In this document: piece after piece, positions 8,588-17,285 of the stretch
How positions within the stretch are numbered: position 1 is the stretch's first letter
How the letters are laid out: every line of letters begins with the position of its first letter
DNA from: JBFXDI01 sp050181295
GTDB taxonomy: Bacteria > Pseudomonadota > Alphaproteobacteria > Rhizobiales > Aestuariivirgaceae
Direction of reading: 5' to 3'
Assembly: GCA_050181295.1 (NCBI GenBank)
Contig: JBFXDI010000057.1
Coordinates: forward strand, 1-23,828
DNA length: 23,828 nucleotides
The notes under the pieces: model-generated
Seen by the model: the letters and a program-made list of their open reading frames with translations, nothing else
Databases searched by the model: none
Told to the model about the DNA's origin: nothing
Program-made: the position numbers and the translations under genes

Positions 8588-9274
8588 CTAAGGCGCGAGC
8601 TTCAAAGCGTCTCGAATATGGTCGAGCGTGGTCCCGTGATCGCCGCTGAGCAACGGAGCGCCCGCCGTCTTGAGCCGCTCGCGCCGGGCGGGATCGAGCG
8701 CGAAGCCGATGAAGTGGACGCCGTTGGCAAGTCCGGCTTCCACATCGTTGAGATTGTCGCCGATGAAGACGATCCGCTCAGGCGGCAGCTTCAGGCGGTC
8801 CATGACCCGCCGCAGCACTTCCTTCTTGGCTCCGCCGCCATCGGCGCCGCCAGCGTGGGCGCTCACCGAAGTCCAGAGGCCCGCGAGCCCCAACCGGATC
8901 TCGGCGGCGCCGAGAATGTTGGCGGTGGCGATCCCGAGGCTTGCGCGGCCGTTCAGCGTCTCAAGAAGCTCCGGGGCGCCTGGAATGATCTCGACCGCCA
9001 GCGCGCCCTCCCGGTAGCCCGACGCCAGGTGATCGACATAGGCGCGCAGATGCGCATCCATCTCGCGCCGATCGGGCCGTCTGCCAAGGTGGCGCTCCAG
9101 CAGTTCGCCGATGATCTCCTCGTCGTTGCGGACGCGGTAGCTGTCCCAGTCGCGCGACAGGCCGGTCAGGCCATAGAGGCGCTCGAAGGGCGCGAAGAAG
9201 GCGTCCTCTTCCGGTCGCGTCAGGTCGAGAAGGACGCCATCGACGTCGAAGACCACGGCGCAATCGGCGTTCAT
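8588..9274 (-). CDS. HAD-superfamily hydrolase (phosphoglycolate phosphatase-like)
   Basis: A 228-residue haloacid-dehalogenase-type phosphatase. Motif I is FDVDGVLLD near the N terminus, with the nucleophile Asp and acid Asp in DVDG. A helical cap of type C1 follows (residues about 20-90). Motif II is within LGIATANI, motif III is Lys in GAKKEVLRR, and motif IV is FIGDNLNDVEAG. All catalytic residues appear present. ATG 9274 is preferred, with GAGG 5 bases upstream; an upstream TTG would add seven residues. The gene begins 30 bases after dppF, so it is probably the last gene of the dppD-dppF operon. The substrate is unknown: 2-phosphoglycolate or another small phosphate ester is possible. 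Confidence 0.88.
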   Translation of the reverse strand: MNADCAVVFDVDGVLLDLTRPEEDAFFAPFERLYGLTGLSRDWDSYRVRNDEEIIGELLERHLGRRPDRREMDAHLRAYVDHLASGYREGALAVEIIPGAPELLETLNGRASLGIATANILGAAEIRLGLAGLWTSVSAHAGGADGGGAKKEVLRRVMDRLKLPPERIVFIGDNLNDVEAGLANGVHFIGFALDPARRERLKTAGAPLLSGDHGTTLDHIRDALKLAP

Positions 9275-9304
9275 GCAAGCCTCATGAAGGAACAACGGGA
9301 AAGT

Positions 9305-10311
<1,007 letters not shown>

Positions 10312-10315
<4 letters not shown>

Positions 10316-11310
10316 GCGGCCATCTCCGATTGCGGATGGCCGGTGGCGCGCCCATCGAGGAGAGGGTAGTGGCAGAGCGCGCGCCCGAGCGCCTCCGGCT
10401 GGCGCGGCGGCACGACCGTGCGGCAGAGATCGGTCGCGAAGCGGCAGCGGGGCGAGAACAGGCAGCCCGGCGGTCGGTCGAACTGTCCCGGCACGACGCC
10501 CGCGATCGACGGCAGCCGGCGCTCCCTCGCGCGTTCGGGGAGTGCCGAGAGAAGGGCGGCCGTATAGGGATGATGCGGGTCGGCGAAAAGCCCCTGCACG
10601 GGCTGCTCTTCGACCTTCTGGCCTGCATACTGGACGCTCACGCGCTGCGCCGTCTCGGCCACCACGCCCATGTCGTGGGTGATGAGCACGAGCGCCATCC
10701 GGTGTTCGCTCTGGAGCTTGAGCAGGAGGTCGAGGATCTGGGCCTGGATCGTGACATCGAGCGCCGTCGTCGGCTCGTCCGCGATCAGGAGCTTCGGGTT
10801 GCAGGCGATGGCCATGGCGATCATCACCCGCTGGCTCATGCCGCCGGAAAGCTGATGCGGGAAGGCCGACAGGCGCTTTTCGGGCGCCGAGATGCCGACC
10901 TGGCGGAGAAGCTCGACGGCCCGCTCGCGCCGCTCGGAACGGGAAAGCTTCAGATGCGTGCCCAGCGCCTCGTCAAGCTGAAAGCCCACCGTGAAGCACG
11001 GATTGAGGCTCGTCATCGGCTCCTGGAAGATCATGGTGATGTCGTTGCCGATGATCGCGCGACGCTCCTTGGAAGAGAGACTGAGGAGGTCGCGGCCCTG
11101 GAAGGCGAGCCGGTCGGCGGTGACGGTGGCCGTCCAGGGAAGGAGGCCCATGACCGCGAGCATGGCGACCGACTTCCCGGATCCGGATTCTCCGACGATC
11201 GCCAGCACTTCGCGCTCGTCCACGGTAAGGGAAACGCCATCGACGGCGCGGAACGATCCTCCCGCGGTCGCGAACTCGACGGTAAGGTTCTCGATCTCGA
11301 GCAGCGCCAT
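10312..11310 (-). CDS. dppD: Peptide-type ABC transporter ATP-binding protein (DppD/OppD family)
   Basis: ATPase partner of the DppF-like protein, 332 residues. Walker A is GESGSGKSV at 40-48; the final residue is Val where Thr or Ser is usual, as in many DppD proteins the following position being Ala. The Q-loop is QEPMTSLNP, the signature LSGGMSQRVMIAMAIA, Walker B LLIADEPTTALD, and the H-loop LVLITHDMGVV. The oligo_HPY tail HPYTAALLSALP and GCLFSPRCRFATDLC follows. It is the first gene of the leftward operon and sits alone: upstream is a 395-base gap and then a plus-strand gene, so the usual dppBC permeases do not precede it. No strong Shine-Dalgarno is seen before ATG 11310. Confidence 0.93.
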
Positions 11311-11705
11311 GCGTGCAATCTAGACCATGTCGCGTAAAGTTGCGTGCATTTTGAGCGCCAAGGAGTGAGGAAATCCCGTATCCATCCGCGCCATTCTCGC
11401 TCCATTAACCAAATCGAAACACCAAGCGCCGACACTCCTTCGCGTCGAGGCCGCCTCCAGCGGCTTCGCTTGTTCGGGAGCCGTGCGAACCGGTCCCGTC
11501 AGCGCACCGGAAAAGCATTCCGGCGCGGTTGACACGGGATATTGGCCAATGCACAGTGCCGGACACGTCGCGGTGGGGCTGCGGCGTCAGGGATTCGGGG
11601 CTGCTAGACGAGGTGAACAGAGGCGCCGGTGGGCCTAAGATGTGGCTCCGGCGTGCGGGCGGGTGAGTTTGGGCCAGTAGCGGCCCGCAAGAGGGGAACT
11701 GGGTT
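11311..11705. other. Intergenic region between divergent dppD and M23 peptidase genes
   Basis: This 395-base stretch has several short ORFs on both strands, but none looks like a protein: their composition is that of antisense or random GC-rich frames. It should hold the leftward dppD promoter and the rightward M23 promoter. Near 11402-11416 there is an A/T-rich patch with TTAACC followed by AAATCGAAAC, which resembles one half of a CtrA site (TTAA-N7-TTAA) but lacks the second half. I see no RNA gene. Confidence 0.5.
11529..11557 (+). promoter_or_regulatory. Candidate promoter with internal palindrome upstream of M23 peptidase
   Basis: A perfect -35 hexamer TTGACA (11529-11534) is followed after 17 bases by CACAGT, a poor -10. 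Between them is a perfect 10-base palindrome, ATTGGCCAAT (11541-11550), which could be an operator or chance. The start codon is about 150 bases downstream, leaving a longish leader. No experiment or conserved alignment supports this. Confidence 0.3.
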
Positions 11706-13427
11706 TTGGCCGACCAGTTTGTGAGGAGGGCCTCGCGTCGTTCGAGCCTTGCCTTAGCGAGGATGTCGAATATCCGCCGCGCGGCGCGATTCAATTCCAT
11801 CAAGCGCAGGCACCGGGGTGCCCGGCACGACGACGATTCCAGCAAGCATCACTGGCTCATGACCACCTGCCTCGCCGGCCTGGCAGGCAGCTTCGTCATC
11901 GCGGGCTTTCTTTTCGGCATTTTCGGCGAGGACCCGGTCAGCAACGTTGCCATGGCCTCGGTGCAGCCGAAACACATCGCGCAGGAGGCGACGCGGGCCG
12001 ATCTCAACATCGCGACGGCGGCGCCCGCGGAGCGCCGCCAAGGCCAGATCGAGTCCGTCGCCTTCCGGCCGAACTCGCAGCCACTGTCCGAGGACGAGGT
12101 CGTGCTTCCGCCGCGTGTTCTCAGCGGCACCATCGCCACCGAATATCCCAGCATCCCCGCCAGCACGCTTCCCTACCGCACTGGCGAGACCATGGTGATC
12201 GACGGCTCGTTCGCCACCGCCTTCTCGCCCGTCAACATCACGACCATCGCCAAGACGCCGCCGCCGGAGCCGGTCGACGAGACGATCACGCTCACCAAGG
12301 ACGGAACCCTTCTCGACCACATCGTCGCGCTCGGCGTGACGGAGGAGGCGGCCCGCGGGCTGATCGCCGCGCTCGATCCGGTCTATCCCACCAACCTCCT
12401 CAAGGCGGGGCAGAAGATCGTCGTCACGCTCGACAAGCAGGAAGACTTCTTCGGCATCGACGTCACCTACCCGGTGCGCCTGTCTTTCAGCTCCGGCCCC
12501 GACGAGGAGATCGTCGTCGATGCCGACGAGGACGGCCAGTTCATCGCGCATGTGGAGGCCGACGGCGAGAAGGAGCGTGCCCGCTCGCGCTATGCGCTCG
12601 CCACCCACTATCGCGCCGGCGGCAAGATCGGCTCGAGCCTCTTCACGACCGCCAAGGACGACGGCGTACCGCAATACATCATCAGCCAGATGCTGCAGAT
12701 CTTCTCCTACAGCGTCGACTTCCAGCGCCAGATCAAGCCGGGCGACAGCTACGAGGTCTTCTACGGCAATCCGATGAGCGGCTCCTCCACCAAGCGCGCG
12801 GTGCTGCTCTACGCATCGCTCACGCTCTCGGGGCAGAAGAAGACCTATTACCGCCACACCACGAGCGATGACGGCCAGACCGCCTATTACGACGAGAAGG
12901 GCCTCAGCGCGAACCAGTTCCTGATGCGCACACCGGTCTCGGGCGCCCGGCTGACGTCGGGCTTCGGCTTCCGCCGGCATCCGTTGCTCGGCTACAGCAA
13001 GATGCACACGGGCGTCGACTTCGGCCTGCCGCAGGGAACGCCGATCAAGGCGGCCGGCGCGGGCGTGGTCGAACTCGCCGGCCGCTCCGGCGCCTACGGC
13101 ATCATGGTCCGGATCTCCCACAACAAGGGCTACGAGACCTACTATGCTCACATGAGCAGGCTCGCGGCCGGCCTCTCGCCCGGCGACCGAGTCAACCAGG
13201 GCCAGATCATCGGCTATGTCGGCTCGACGGGACGCGCGACCGGTCCGCATCTCCATTACGAAGTGCGCATCGATGGCAAGCCCATGAACCCGCTCAAGGT
13301 GAAGGCCGCGGGTGGCCGCCAGCTCGCAGGCGCCGACCTCAAGGAGTTCAAGAAGCGCCGCCAGAGCATTATCGCGCTCATGGAGAAGACGCCCGCCTCG
13401 ACCCGCCTCGCCAGGGCCGGCGACTGA
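11706..13427 (+). CDS. Membrane-anchored M23 (LytM) peptidoglycan endopeptidase
   Basis: A 573-residue zinc metallopeptidase likely to cut peptidoglycan cross-links in the periplasm. A basic cytoplasmic N terminus of about 48 residues precedes one membrane helix (about 50-72); the rest is periplasmic. A middle region (about 195-390) resembles the LysM-like/Csd3 N-terminal domains of MepM-type enzymes, with DGTLLDHIVALGV near 200 and LKAGQKIVV. The LytM domain has all zinc ligands: His434 and Asp438 in HTGVDFG, and HLH with His515 and His517; YYAHMS and GYVGSTGRATGPHLHYE are typical. The start is TTG at 11706 with AGAGGGG about 9 bases upstream; ATG 11763 is the alternative and would keep the membrane helix. 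It resembles the RgsM-type enzymes needed for polar growth in rhizobia, but this link is inference. Confidence 0.9.
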   Translation: MADQFVRRASRRSSLALARMSNIRRAARFNSIKRRHRGARHDDDSSKHHWLMTTCLAGLAGSFVIAGFLFGIFGEDPVSNVAMASVQPKHIAQEATRADLNIATAAPAERRQGQIESVAFRPNSQPLSEDEVVLPPRVLSGTIATEYPSIPASTLPYRTGETMVIDGSFATAFSPVNITTIAKTPPPEPVDETITLTKDGTLLDHIVALGVTEEAARGLIAALDPVYPTNLLKAGQKIVVTLDKQEDFFGIDVTYPVRLSFSSGPDEEIVVDADEDGQFIAHVEADGEKERARSRYALATHYRAGGKIGSSLFTTAKDDGVPQYIISQMLQIFSYSVDFQRQIKPGDSYEVFYGNPMSGSSTKRAVLLYASLTLSGQKKTYYRHTTSDDGQTAYYDEKGLSANQFLMRTPVSGARLTSGFGFRRHPLLGYSKMHTGVDFGLPQGTPIKAAGAGVVELAGRSGAYGIMVRISHNKGYETYYAHMSRLAAGLSPGDRVNQGQIIGYVGSTGRATGPHLHYEVRIDGKPMNPLKVKAAGGRQLAGADLKEFKKRRQSIIALMEKTPASTRLARAGD

Positions 13428-13449
13428 GAACGGTTTCCGACGCAAATCA

Positions 13450-13479
13450 CGTCATGGCCGGGCTCGACCCGGCCATTTT
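13450..13479. terminator. Palindromic repeat hairpin acting as likely bidirectional terminator
   Basis: Between the convergent M23 and carA genes sits a perfect hairpin: ATGGCCGGG (13454-13462), loop CTCGA, CCCGGCCAT (13468-13476). It is followed by TTTT on the plus strand, suiting termination of the M23 transcript. On the minus strand it also follows the end of carA. Its sequence closely matches the left arm of the repeat at 15322, so it is a partial copy of a dispersed palindromic element used as a terminator. Confidence 0.7.
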
Positions 13480-13508
13480 CTTGTAGGTCGGCTGAAGATG
13501 CGGGGCCG

Positions 13509-14708
13509 CTAGCTCTTCGCCCGATCCATCGCGTTCACGAAGCGCTTGAACAGGTAGTGGCTGTCCTGGGGGCCGGGCGAGGCTTCGGGGTGATACTGCA
13601 CCGAGAAGATCGGCTTTCCTTCCACCGCGAGGCCGCAGTTCGATCCGTCGAAGAGCGAGACATGCGTCTCGACCACGCCCTCGGGCAGCGTGTCGCGGTC
13701 GACCGTGAAGCCGTGGTTCATGGAGGTGATCTCCACCTTGCCGGTGGTGAAGTCCTTGACCGGATGGTTCGCGCCGTGATGGCCCTGATGCATCTTGCGG
13801 GTCCTGGCGCCCAAGGCGAGCGCCAGCATCTGGTGGCCGAGGCAGATGCCGAAGATGGGCCGCCCTGAGTCGACGAGCTTGCGGATGGCGGGCACCGCAT
13901 ATTCCCCGGTCGCCGCCGGATCGCCCGGGCCGTTCGACAGGAACACGCCGTCCGGCTGCATGGCAAGGATCGAGTCCGCGTCGGTGGTCGCCGGCACGAC
14001 GGTCACCTGGCAGCCGGCGCTCGCGAGGCAGCGCAGGATGTTGCGCTTCAGCCCGTAGTCCACCGCGACGACGCGATGCAGCGGCTTTTCGAGCCTTCCG
14101 AAGCCCTCGCCCCAGCGCCACGTCGTTTCGTCCCAGTCGTAGCGCTGCAGGCAGGAGACGTCCTTGGCGAGGTCCATGCCCTCGAGGCCGGGCCAGGCCG
14201 CGGCCTCCCTCTTCAGCGCGGCAAGATCGAATTTTCCGGAAGGATCATGGGCGATAACGCCGTTGGGCATTCCCTTCTCGCGGATGAGGGCCGTCAGCGC
14301 GCGGGTGTCCACGCCGGCCAGCGCGGTGATGCCGCGGGCCTTCAGCCATTGGTCGAGGTGGCGGGTGGCGCGGTAGTTGGAGGGGCCGGTGATGCCGGCC
14401 TTCAGCACCGCGCCCCGCACGCCCGAGGACTGCGCGAGGTTCGAGGTCTCGATGTCGTCGTCGTTCGCGCCGACATTGCCGATGTGCGGGAAGGTGAAGG
14501 TGATGATCTGGCCGGCATAGGAAGGATCGGTCAGGATCTCCTGATAGCCGGTCATGGCGGTGTTGAAGCATACCTCGCCGACCGCCGATCCCGTGGCGCC
14601 GAGCCCCTGGCCCTCGATCACGGTGCCGTCGGCCAGAACCAGGAGCGCGGTCGTGGGAATGGGCGCCCAGCCTTCGCTGGCGCCCGCGGATTCGTTCGAT
14701 AAGGTCAT
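13509..14708 (-). CDS. carA: Carbamoyl-phosphate synthase small subunit (glutamine amidotransferase)
   Basis: The 399-residue glutaminase subunit releases ammonia from glutamine for the large subunit CarB, feeding arginine and pyrimidine synthesis. The N-terminal CPSase small domain has VLADGTVIEGQG, then FNTAMTGYQEILTDPSY and FTFPHIGNVGAN. The class I amidotransferase domain has the nucleophile Cys289 in GICLGHQ and the His373/Glu375 pair in QYHPEASPGPQ, a complete triad. GVDTRALT and SNGPGDP are also family marks. I use ATG 14708 (MTLSNESAG) rather than the upstream ATG 14774, whose 22 extra residues are uncharacteristic and overlap the likely promoter. No Shine-Dalgarno is visible before 14708. 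carB is not in the window. The gene ends convergent with the M23 gene. Confidence 0.96.
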   Translation of the reverse strand: MTLSNESAGASEGWAPIPTTALLVLADGTVIEGQGLGATGSAVGEVCFNTAMTGYQEILTDPSYAGQIITFTFPHIGNVGANDDDIETSNLAQSSGVRGAVLKAGITGPSNYRATRHLDQWLKARGITALAGVDTRALTALIREKGMPNGVIAHDPSGKFDLAALKREAAAWPGLEGMDLAKDVSCLQRYDWDETTWRWGEGFGRLEKPLHRVVAVDYGLKRNILRCLASAGCQVTVVPATTDADSILAMQPDGVFLSNGPGDPAATGEYAVPAIRKLVDSGRPIFGICLGHQMLALALGARTRKMHQGHHGANHPVKDFTTGKVEITSMNHGFTVDRDTLPEGVVETHVSLFDGSNCGLAVEGKPIFSVQYHPEASPGPQDSHYLFKRFVNAMDRAKS

Positions 14709-14718
14709 GAAGACCGGT

Positions 14719-14747
14719 CTAGTCGGACAAGCGCCCCCTGTTGTCAA
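14719..14747 (-). promoter_or_regulatory. Candidate carA promoter
   Basis: On the minus strand a perfect -35, TTGACA (14747 to 14742), is followed after 17 bases by GACTAG (14724 to 14719), a weak -10. Transcription would then begin around 14711, two or three bases before the carA ATG at 14708. That would make a leaderless or nearly leaderless mRNA, in keeping with the missing Shine-Dalgarno. Confidence 0.4.
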
Positions 14748-14846
14748 GCCATTCGGCTTTGGCCGGGGCGGCATTGCACCGACGGAGCCGCGGGTCTATC
14801 TCTAGCCCCGCAACCGGGACAGTCATCGAGGTGGGTTTAGAGGCGC

Positions 14847-15311
14847 ATGGGCACCAGTCTGCGCGATCGGATCAATGGCGAGCTCAAGGAGGCGATGAAG
14901 TCGCAGGCGAAGCGGCGCATCTCCACCCTCAGGCTGATTGCCGCCGCCATCAAGGATCGCGACATCCAGAACCGGGGCGCCGGCAAGGGCGACCAGACGA
15001 GCGACCAGGAAGGCCGTGAGGTGCTCGCCAAGATGGTGAAGCAGCGCCGCGACTCGATCGAGGCGTTCGAGAAGGGCGGCCGAACCGATCTTGCGGATGC
15101 GGAGCGGGAGGAAATCGCCATCATCGAGGAATTCCTGCCCCGCCAGATGGGCGAGGCCGAGATGCGGGAGGCCGTGAAGGCCGCCATGGCGGATGCGGGC
15201 TGTGGAGGGCTCAAAGACATGGGCCGCGTGATGGCGGTGCTCAAGGAGCGCCATGCCGGGCAGATGGACATGTCCAGGGCCTCGGGCCTCGTCAAGGAGC
15301 TCCTGAAGTAG
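14847..15311 (+). CDS. GatB/YqeY domain protein
   Basis: A 154-residue soluble helical protein of the YqeY family, which shares the tail domain of GatB/GatE amidotransferases and is thought to bind tRNA or tRNA-linked complexes; no reaction is established for the stand-alone form. Family segments are LRDRINGELKEAMKSQ at the N terminus, STLRLIAAAIKDRDI, KQRRDSIEAFEKGGR, and the C-terminal part with EIAIIEEFLPRQM and MGRVMAVLKERHAGQ. Length is usual for the family. AGAGG lies 3 bases before ATG, and GAGGTG lies further upstream. In many alphaproteobacteria this gene sits between carA and dnaG/rpoD; here rplU follows instead. A modest promoter candidate is TTGCAC (14774-14779), 17 bases, TATCTC (14797-14802). 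Confidence 0.92.
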   Translation: MGTSLRDRINGELKEAMKSQAKRRISTLRLIAAAIKDRDIQNRGAGKGDQTSDQEGREVLAKMVKQRRDSIEAFEKGGRTDLADAEREEIAIIEEFLPRQMGEAEMREAVKAAMADAGCGGLKDMGRVMAVLKERHAGQMDMSRASGLVKELLK

Positions 15312-15321
15312 CGCAATACCC

Positions 15322-15427
15322 CGTCATTGCCGGGCTTGACCCGGCAATCCAGGAGCAGGCGCGCAAGGTCCACTGGATGCCCGGCTCAAAGCCTGCCCCC
15401 GCACTCGATGCGGGGCCGGGCATGACG
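15322..15427. repeat. Palindromic intergenic repeat element (two-armed)
   Basis: This 106-base element begins CGTCATTGCCGGG and ends CCGGGCATGACG, so its ends are inverted. The left arm is a perfect hairpin, ATTGCCGGG (15326-15334), loop CTTGA, CCCGGCAAT (15340-15348). The right arm is a nested hairpin: outer stem ATGCCCGGC (15377-15385) with GCCGGGCAT (15415-15423), inner stem CCCCGCA (15397-15403), loop CTCGA, TGCGGGG (15409-15415). Such elements are common between genes in Hyphomicrobiales. A partial second copy lies at 13450-13479. It lies just after yqeY and may end that transcript. Confidence 0.8.
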
Positions 15428-15486
15428 TCATGGATCCTGATCTCGATCATAAAGGCCGGGTGACGAGGCGGAAAGCAGCCCGATGC

Positions 15487-15516
15487 TTGACAATCCGGGC
15501 CGCGCTCCTGTAGGGA
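15487..15516 (+). promoter_or_regulatory. Candidate rplU-rpmA promoter and leader
   Basis: A perfect -35, CTTGACA (hexamer 15487-15492), is followed after 18 bases by TAGGGA (15511-15516), or after 17 by GTAGGG. The extended CTTGAC form is usual for strong sigma-70-type promoters in alphaproteobacteria. Transcription from here would give an rplU leader of about 125 bases (roughly 15522-15648), which is long and GC-rich and could fold, although I recognise no known ribosomal-protein leader motif. Confidence 0.5.
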
Positions 15517-15648
15517 ACCGGCCGGCGCGGCGGCCTTTCCGAGGTCCGCCGCAATGTTCGCTGCCTCAGGCCTCCGCAGGAAACTGCGACCGAAGTCCGC
15601 CCTTGCCGGGCGGCGCCGATGGGCGCGGGAGACCAAAAAGGAAGTCCC

Positions 15649-16353
15649 ATGTACGCAGTCATCAAGACCGGCGGCAAGCAGTACCGCGTGAGGCCGGACG
15701 AGAAGCTCACCATCGAGCGCATCAAGGGCGAGGCCGGCGACATCGTCGAGTTCGGCGAGGTCCTCATGCTGGCCGGTGAGTCCGGTGTCACCGTCGGCGC
15801 GCCGCTGGTCGCCGGCGCCACGGTTGCGGCCGAGCTCGTCGCCCATACGCGCGGCGACCGCATCATCATCTTCAAGAAGAAGCGCCGGCACCACTATCGC
15901 CGCCGCAACGGCCACCGGCAGGACCTGACGGAGGTGCGGATCACGGAGATCCTGACCGACGGCAAGAAGCCTTCCAAGAAAGCGGCGGAGCGCAAGCCCG
16001 CAAAGGCCAAGGCTGAGCCGAAGGAGGCCGAGGCCCCCAAGGAAGCGGCGGCTGCCGCCGCGCCCCAGGCGAAGAAGGCGGCGGAGGCAGCGAAGCCCGC
16101 GGACGATCTTTCGCTGATCTCGGGCGTCGGCCCGGTGATCGTGAAGAAGCTCGCTGGCGAGGGCGTCACCTCGCTCAAGCAGGTTGCCGAGTTCACGCCG
16201 GAGAAGATCGCCGAGCTCGACGAGAAGCTCAGTCTTCGCGGCCGCATCGAGCGCGAGGAGTGGGTCGAGCAGGCCAAGGAGCTGTTGGCGGGCAAGCCGC
16301 CGCGCGCCAAGGCCGACCGCAAGGCCGCCGAGGACAAGGCTGAGGACAAGTAA
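15649..16353 (+). CDS. rplU: 50S ribosomal protein L21 with C-terminal helix-hairpin-helix extension
   Basis: Residues 1 to about 104 are a complete L21 (MYAVIKTGGKQYRV, then RIIIFKKKRRHHYRRR and GHRQ), a 23S rRNA-binding protein of the large subunit usually about 103 residues long. This protein has 234 residues. An Ala/Lys/Glu-rich linker (about 106-150) leads to a compact domain (about 151-215) with DDLSLISGVGPVIVKKL and GVTSLKQVAEF, which fits a helix-hairpin-helix fold of the type seen in small DNA- or RNA-binding proteins, then a charged tail. Extended L21 proteins are known in alphaproteobacteria, but the role of the tail is not. ATG 15649 is preceded by AAAGGAAG 4 bases away; an in-frame ATG 30 bases upstream adds non-L21 residues. 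rpmA follows 18 bases later. Confidence 0.96.
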   Translation: MYAVIKTGGKQYRVRPDEKLTIERIKGEAGDIVEFGEVLMLAGESGVTVGAPLVAGATVAAELVAHTRGDRIIIFKKKRRHHYRRRNGHRQDLTEVRITEILTDGKKPSKKAAERKPAKAKAEPKEAEAPKEAAAAAAPQAKKAAEAAKPADDLSLISGVGPVIVKKLAGEGVTSLKQVAEFTPEKIAELDEKLSLRGRIEREEWVEQAKELLAGKPPRAKADRKAAEDKAEDK

Positions 16354-16371
16354 GGACCAAGGAGCAGGACC

Positions 16372-16638
16372 ATGGCTCACAAAAAGGCAGGCGGCTCGTC
16401 CCGCAACGGCCGCGACACGGCGGGCCGCAGGCTCGGCGTCAAGAAGTTCGGCGGCGAGAGCGTCATCGCCGGCAACATCATCGTGCGCCAGCGCGGCACC
16501 AAGTGGCATCCCGGCACCAATGTCGGCATGGGCAAGGACCATACCCTCTTCGCGCTTTCTGAAGGCAGGGTCGAGTTCCGGCCGACCGCCAAGGGCCGCA
16601 CTGTGATCTCGGTCGTCCCGGCCCCGTCCAACAGCTAG
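16372..16638 (+). CDS. rpmA: 50S ribosomal protein L27
   Basis: An 88-residue L27, normal length. The N-terminal AHKKAGGSSRNGRD reaches the peptidyl-transferase centre in known structures. GVKKFGGESV, IIVRQRGTKWHPG and GMGKDHTLFAL are all standard. There is no N-terminal propeptide of the Firmicutes kind. AAGGAG lies 7 bases before the ATG, a strong ribosome binding site. It sits 18 bases after rplU, the usual pair, and both are surely co-transcribed. Confidence 0.98.
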   Translation: MAHKKAGGSSRNGRDTAGRRLGVKKFGGESVIAGNIIVRQRGTKWHPGTNVGMGKDHTLFALSEGRVEFRPTAKGRTVISVVPAPSNS

Positions 16639-16667
16639 CCGAGGACGCTTCCCTGCGTCCGTCGGCT
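16637..16667 (+). terminator. Hairpin at end of rpmA (terminator or attenuator)
   Basis: Starting inside the rpmA stop codon is AGCCGAGGACGC (16637-16648), loop TTCCCT, then GCGTCC (16655-16660), one bulged G and TCGGCT (16662-16667). All 12 pairs match apart from the bulge. No T tract follows, so it may partly terminate the ribosomal-protein transcript or process it rather than fully separate it from the GNAT-obgE genes. Confidence 0.5.
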
Positions 16668-16745
16668 CCTCGCCCGGCGGACGCCAGACCGTTTCAGGTC
16701 ATGGACAGCCGCCGGGAAGCCCGCTTCCCAACCGTCCGGTGTTCC

Positions 16746-17285
16746 ATGGTCCCAGCACTTCGAAAGATCCAGGGCGAGCAGATCCTCCTCCGTGCGGTGC
16801 GCGCGGCGGATACGCGGCGCATCGCCGAGCTCATCGCACCCTACGAGATATCGAGCATGCTCGCGGTCGTGCCGCATCCTTATACGCTTCAGGACGCGGA
16901 GTCCTTCGTCGCGCGCAGCATGTCGGGCTCCGGCGAGATGCGCAACTTCGCCATCGACGACGGCACCGGCCTCATCGGCATCGTGGGGTTCACCTACAGC
17001 GACCCGCTTCCCGACATCGGCTACTGGCTGGGGCGTGACTACTGGGGCCGGGGAATCATGACGGAAGCCGCGAGCCTCGCGATCGCCTGGCTGTTCGAGA
17101 CGGCCTCGGACCAGGAAATCCAGTCCGGCGCGTTCATCGACAATCCCGCCTCGCTCGCCATCCAGAAGAAACTCGGCTTCCGCGTCGTCGAGCGGAACCA
17201 GCTCCGGAGCGAGGCGCGGGGGACGCTGGTCGATCATTTCGACACGCGCCTCGCGCGGAGCGACTTCACCGGGTTTCGGCGATGA
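16746..17285 (+). CDS. GNAT-family N-acetyltransferase (RimJ/RimL-like)
   Basis: A 179-residue acetyl-CoA-dependent acetyltransferase. The first strand motif ILLRAVRAADTRRIAEL is typical of the RimJ/RimL branch. The acetyl-CoA-binding motif A is GYWLGRDYWGRGIMTEA, with the RxxGxG pattern in RDYWGRG. The end motif is DNPASLAIQKKLGF. The start is uncertain: ATG 16746 gives MVPALRKIQ and a normal length, while ATG 16701 would add 15 residues of unlikely sequence; neither has a good Shine-Dalgarno. It lies between rpmA and obgE and overlaps obgE by four bases (ATGA). A protein or ribosome-related target is suggested by location but not shown. Confidence 0.88.
   Translation: MVPALRKIQGEQILLRAVRAADTRRIAELIAPYEISSMLAVVPHPYTLQDAESFVARSMSGSGEMRNFAIDDGTGLIGIVGFTYSDPLPDIGYWLGRDYWGRGIMTEAASLAIAWLFETASDQEIQSGAFIDNPASLAIQKKLGFRVVERNQLRSEARGTLVDHFDTRLARSDFTGFRR

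Noticed and set aside
11402..11416. Possible CtrA site TTAACC with A/T-rich flank
   Set aside because: Only one half of TTAA-N7-TTAA is present, which is too weak to call.
11754..13445. Minus-strand ORF of 563 codons opposite the M23 peptidase
   Set aside because: The plus strand has an anchor helix and complete LytM zinc motifs; the minus reading has no domain features.
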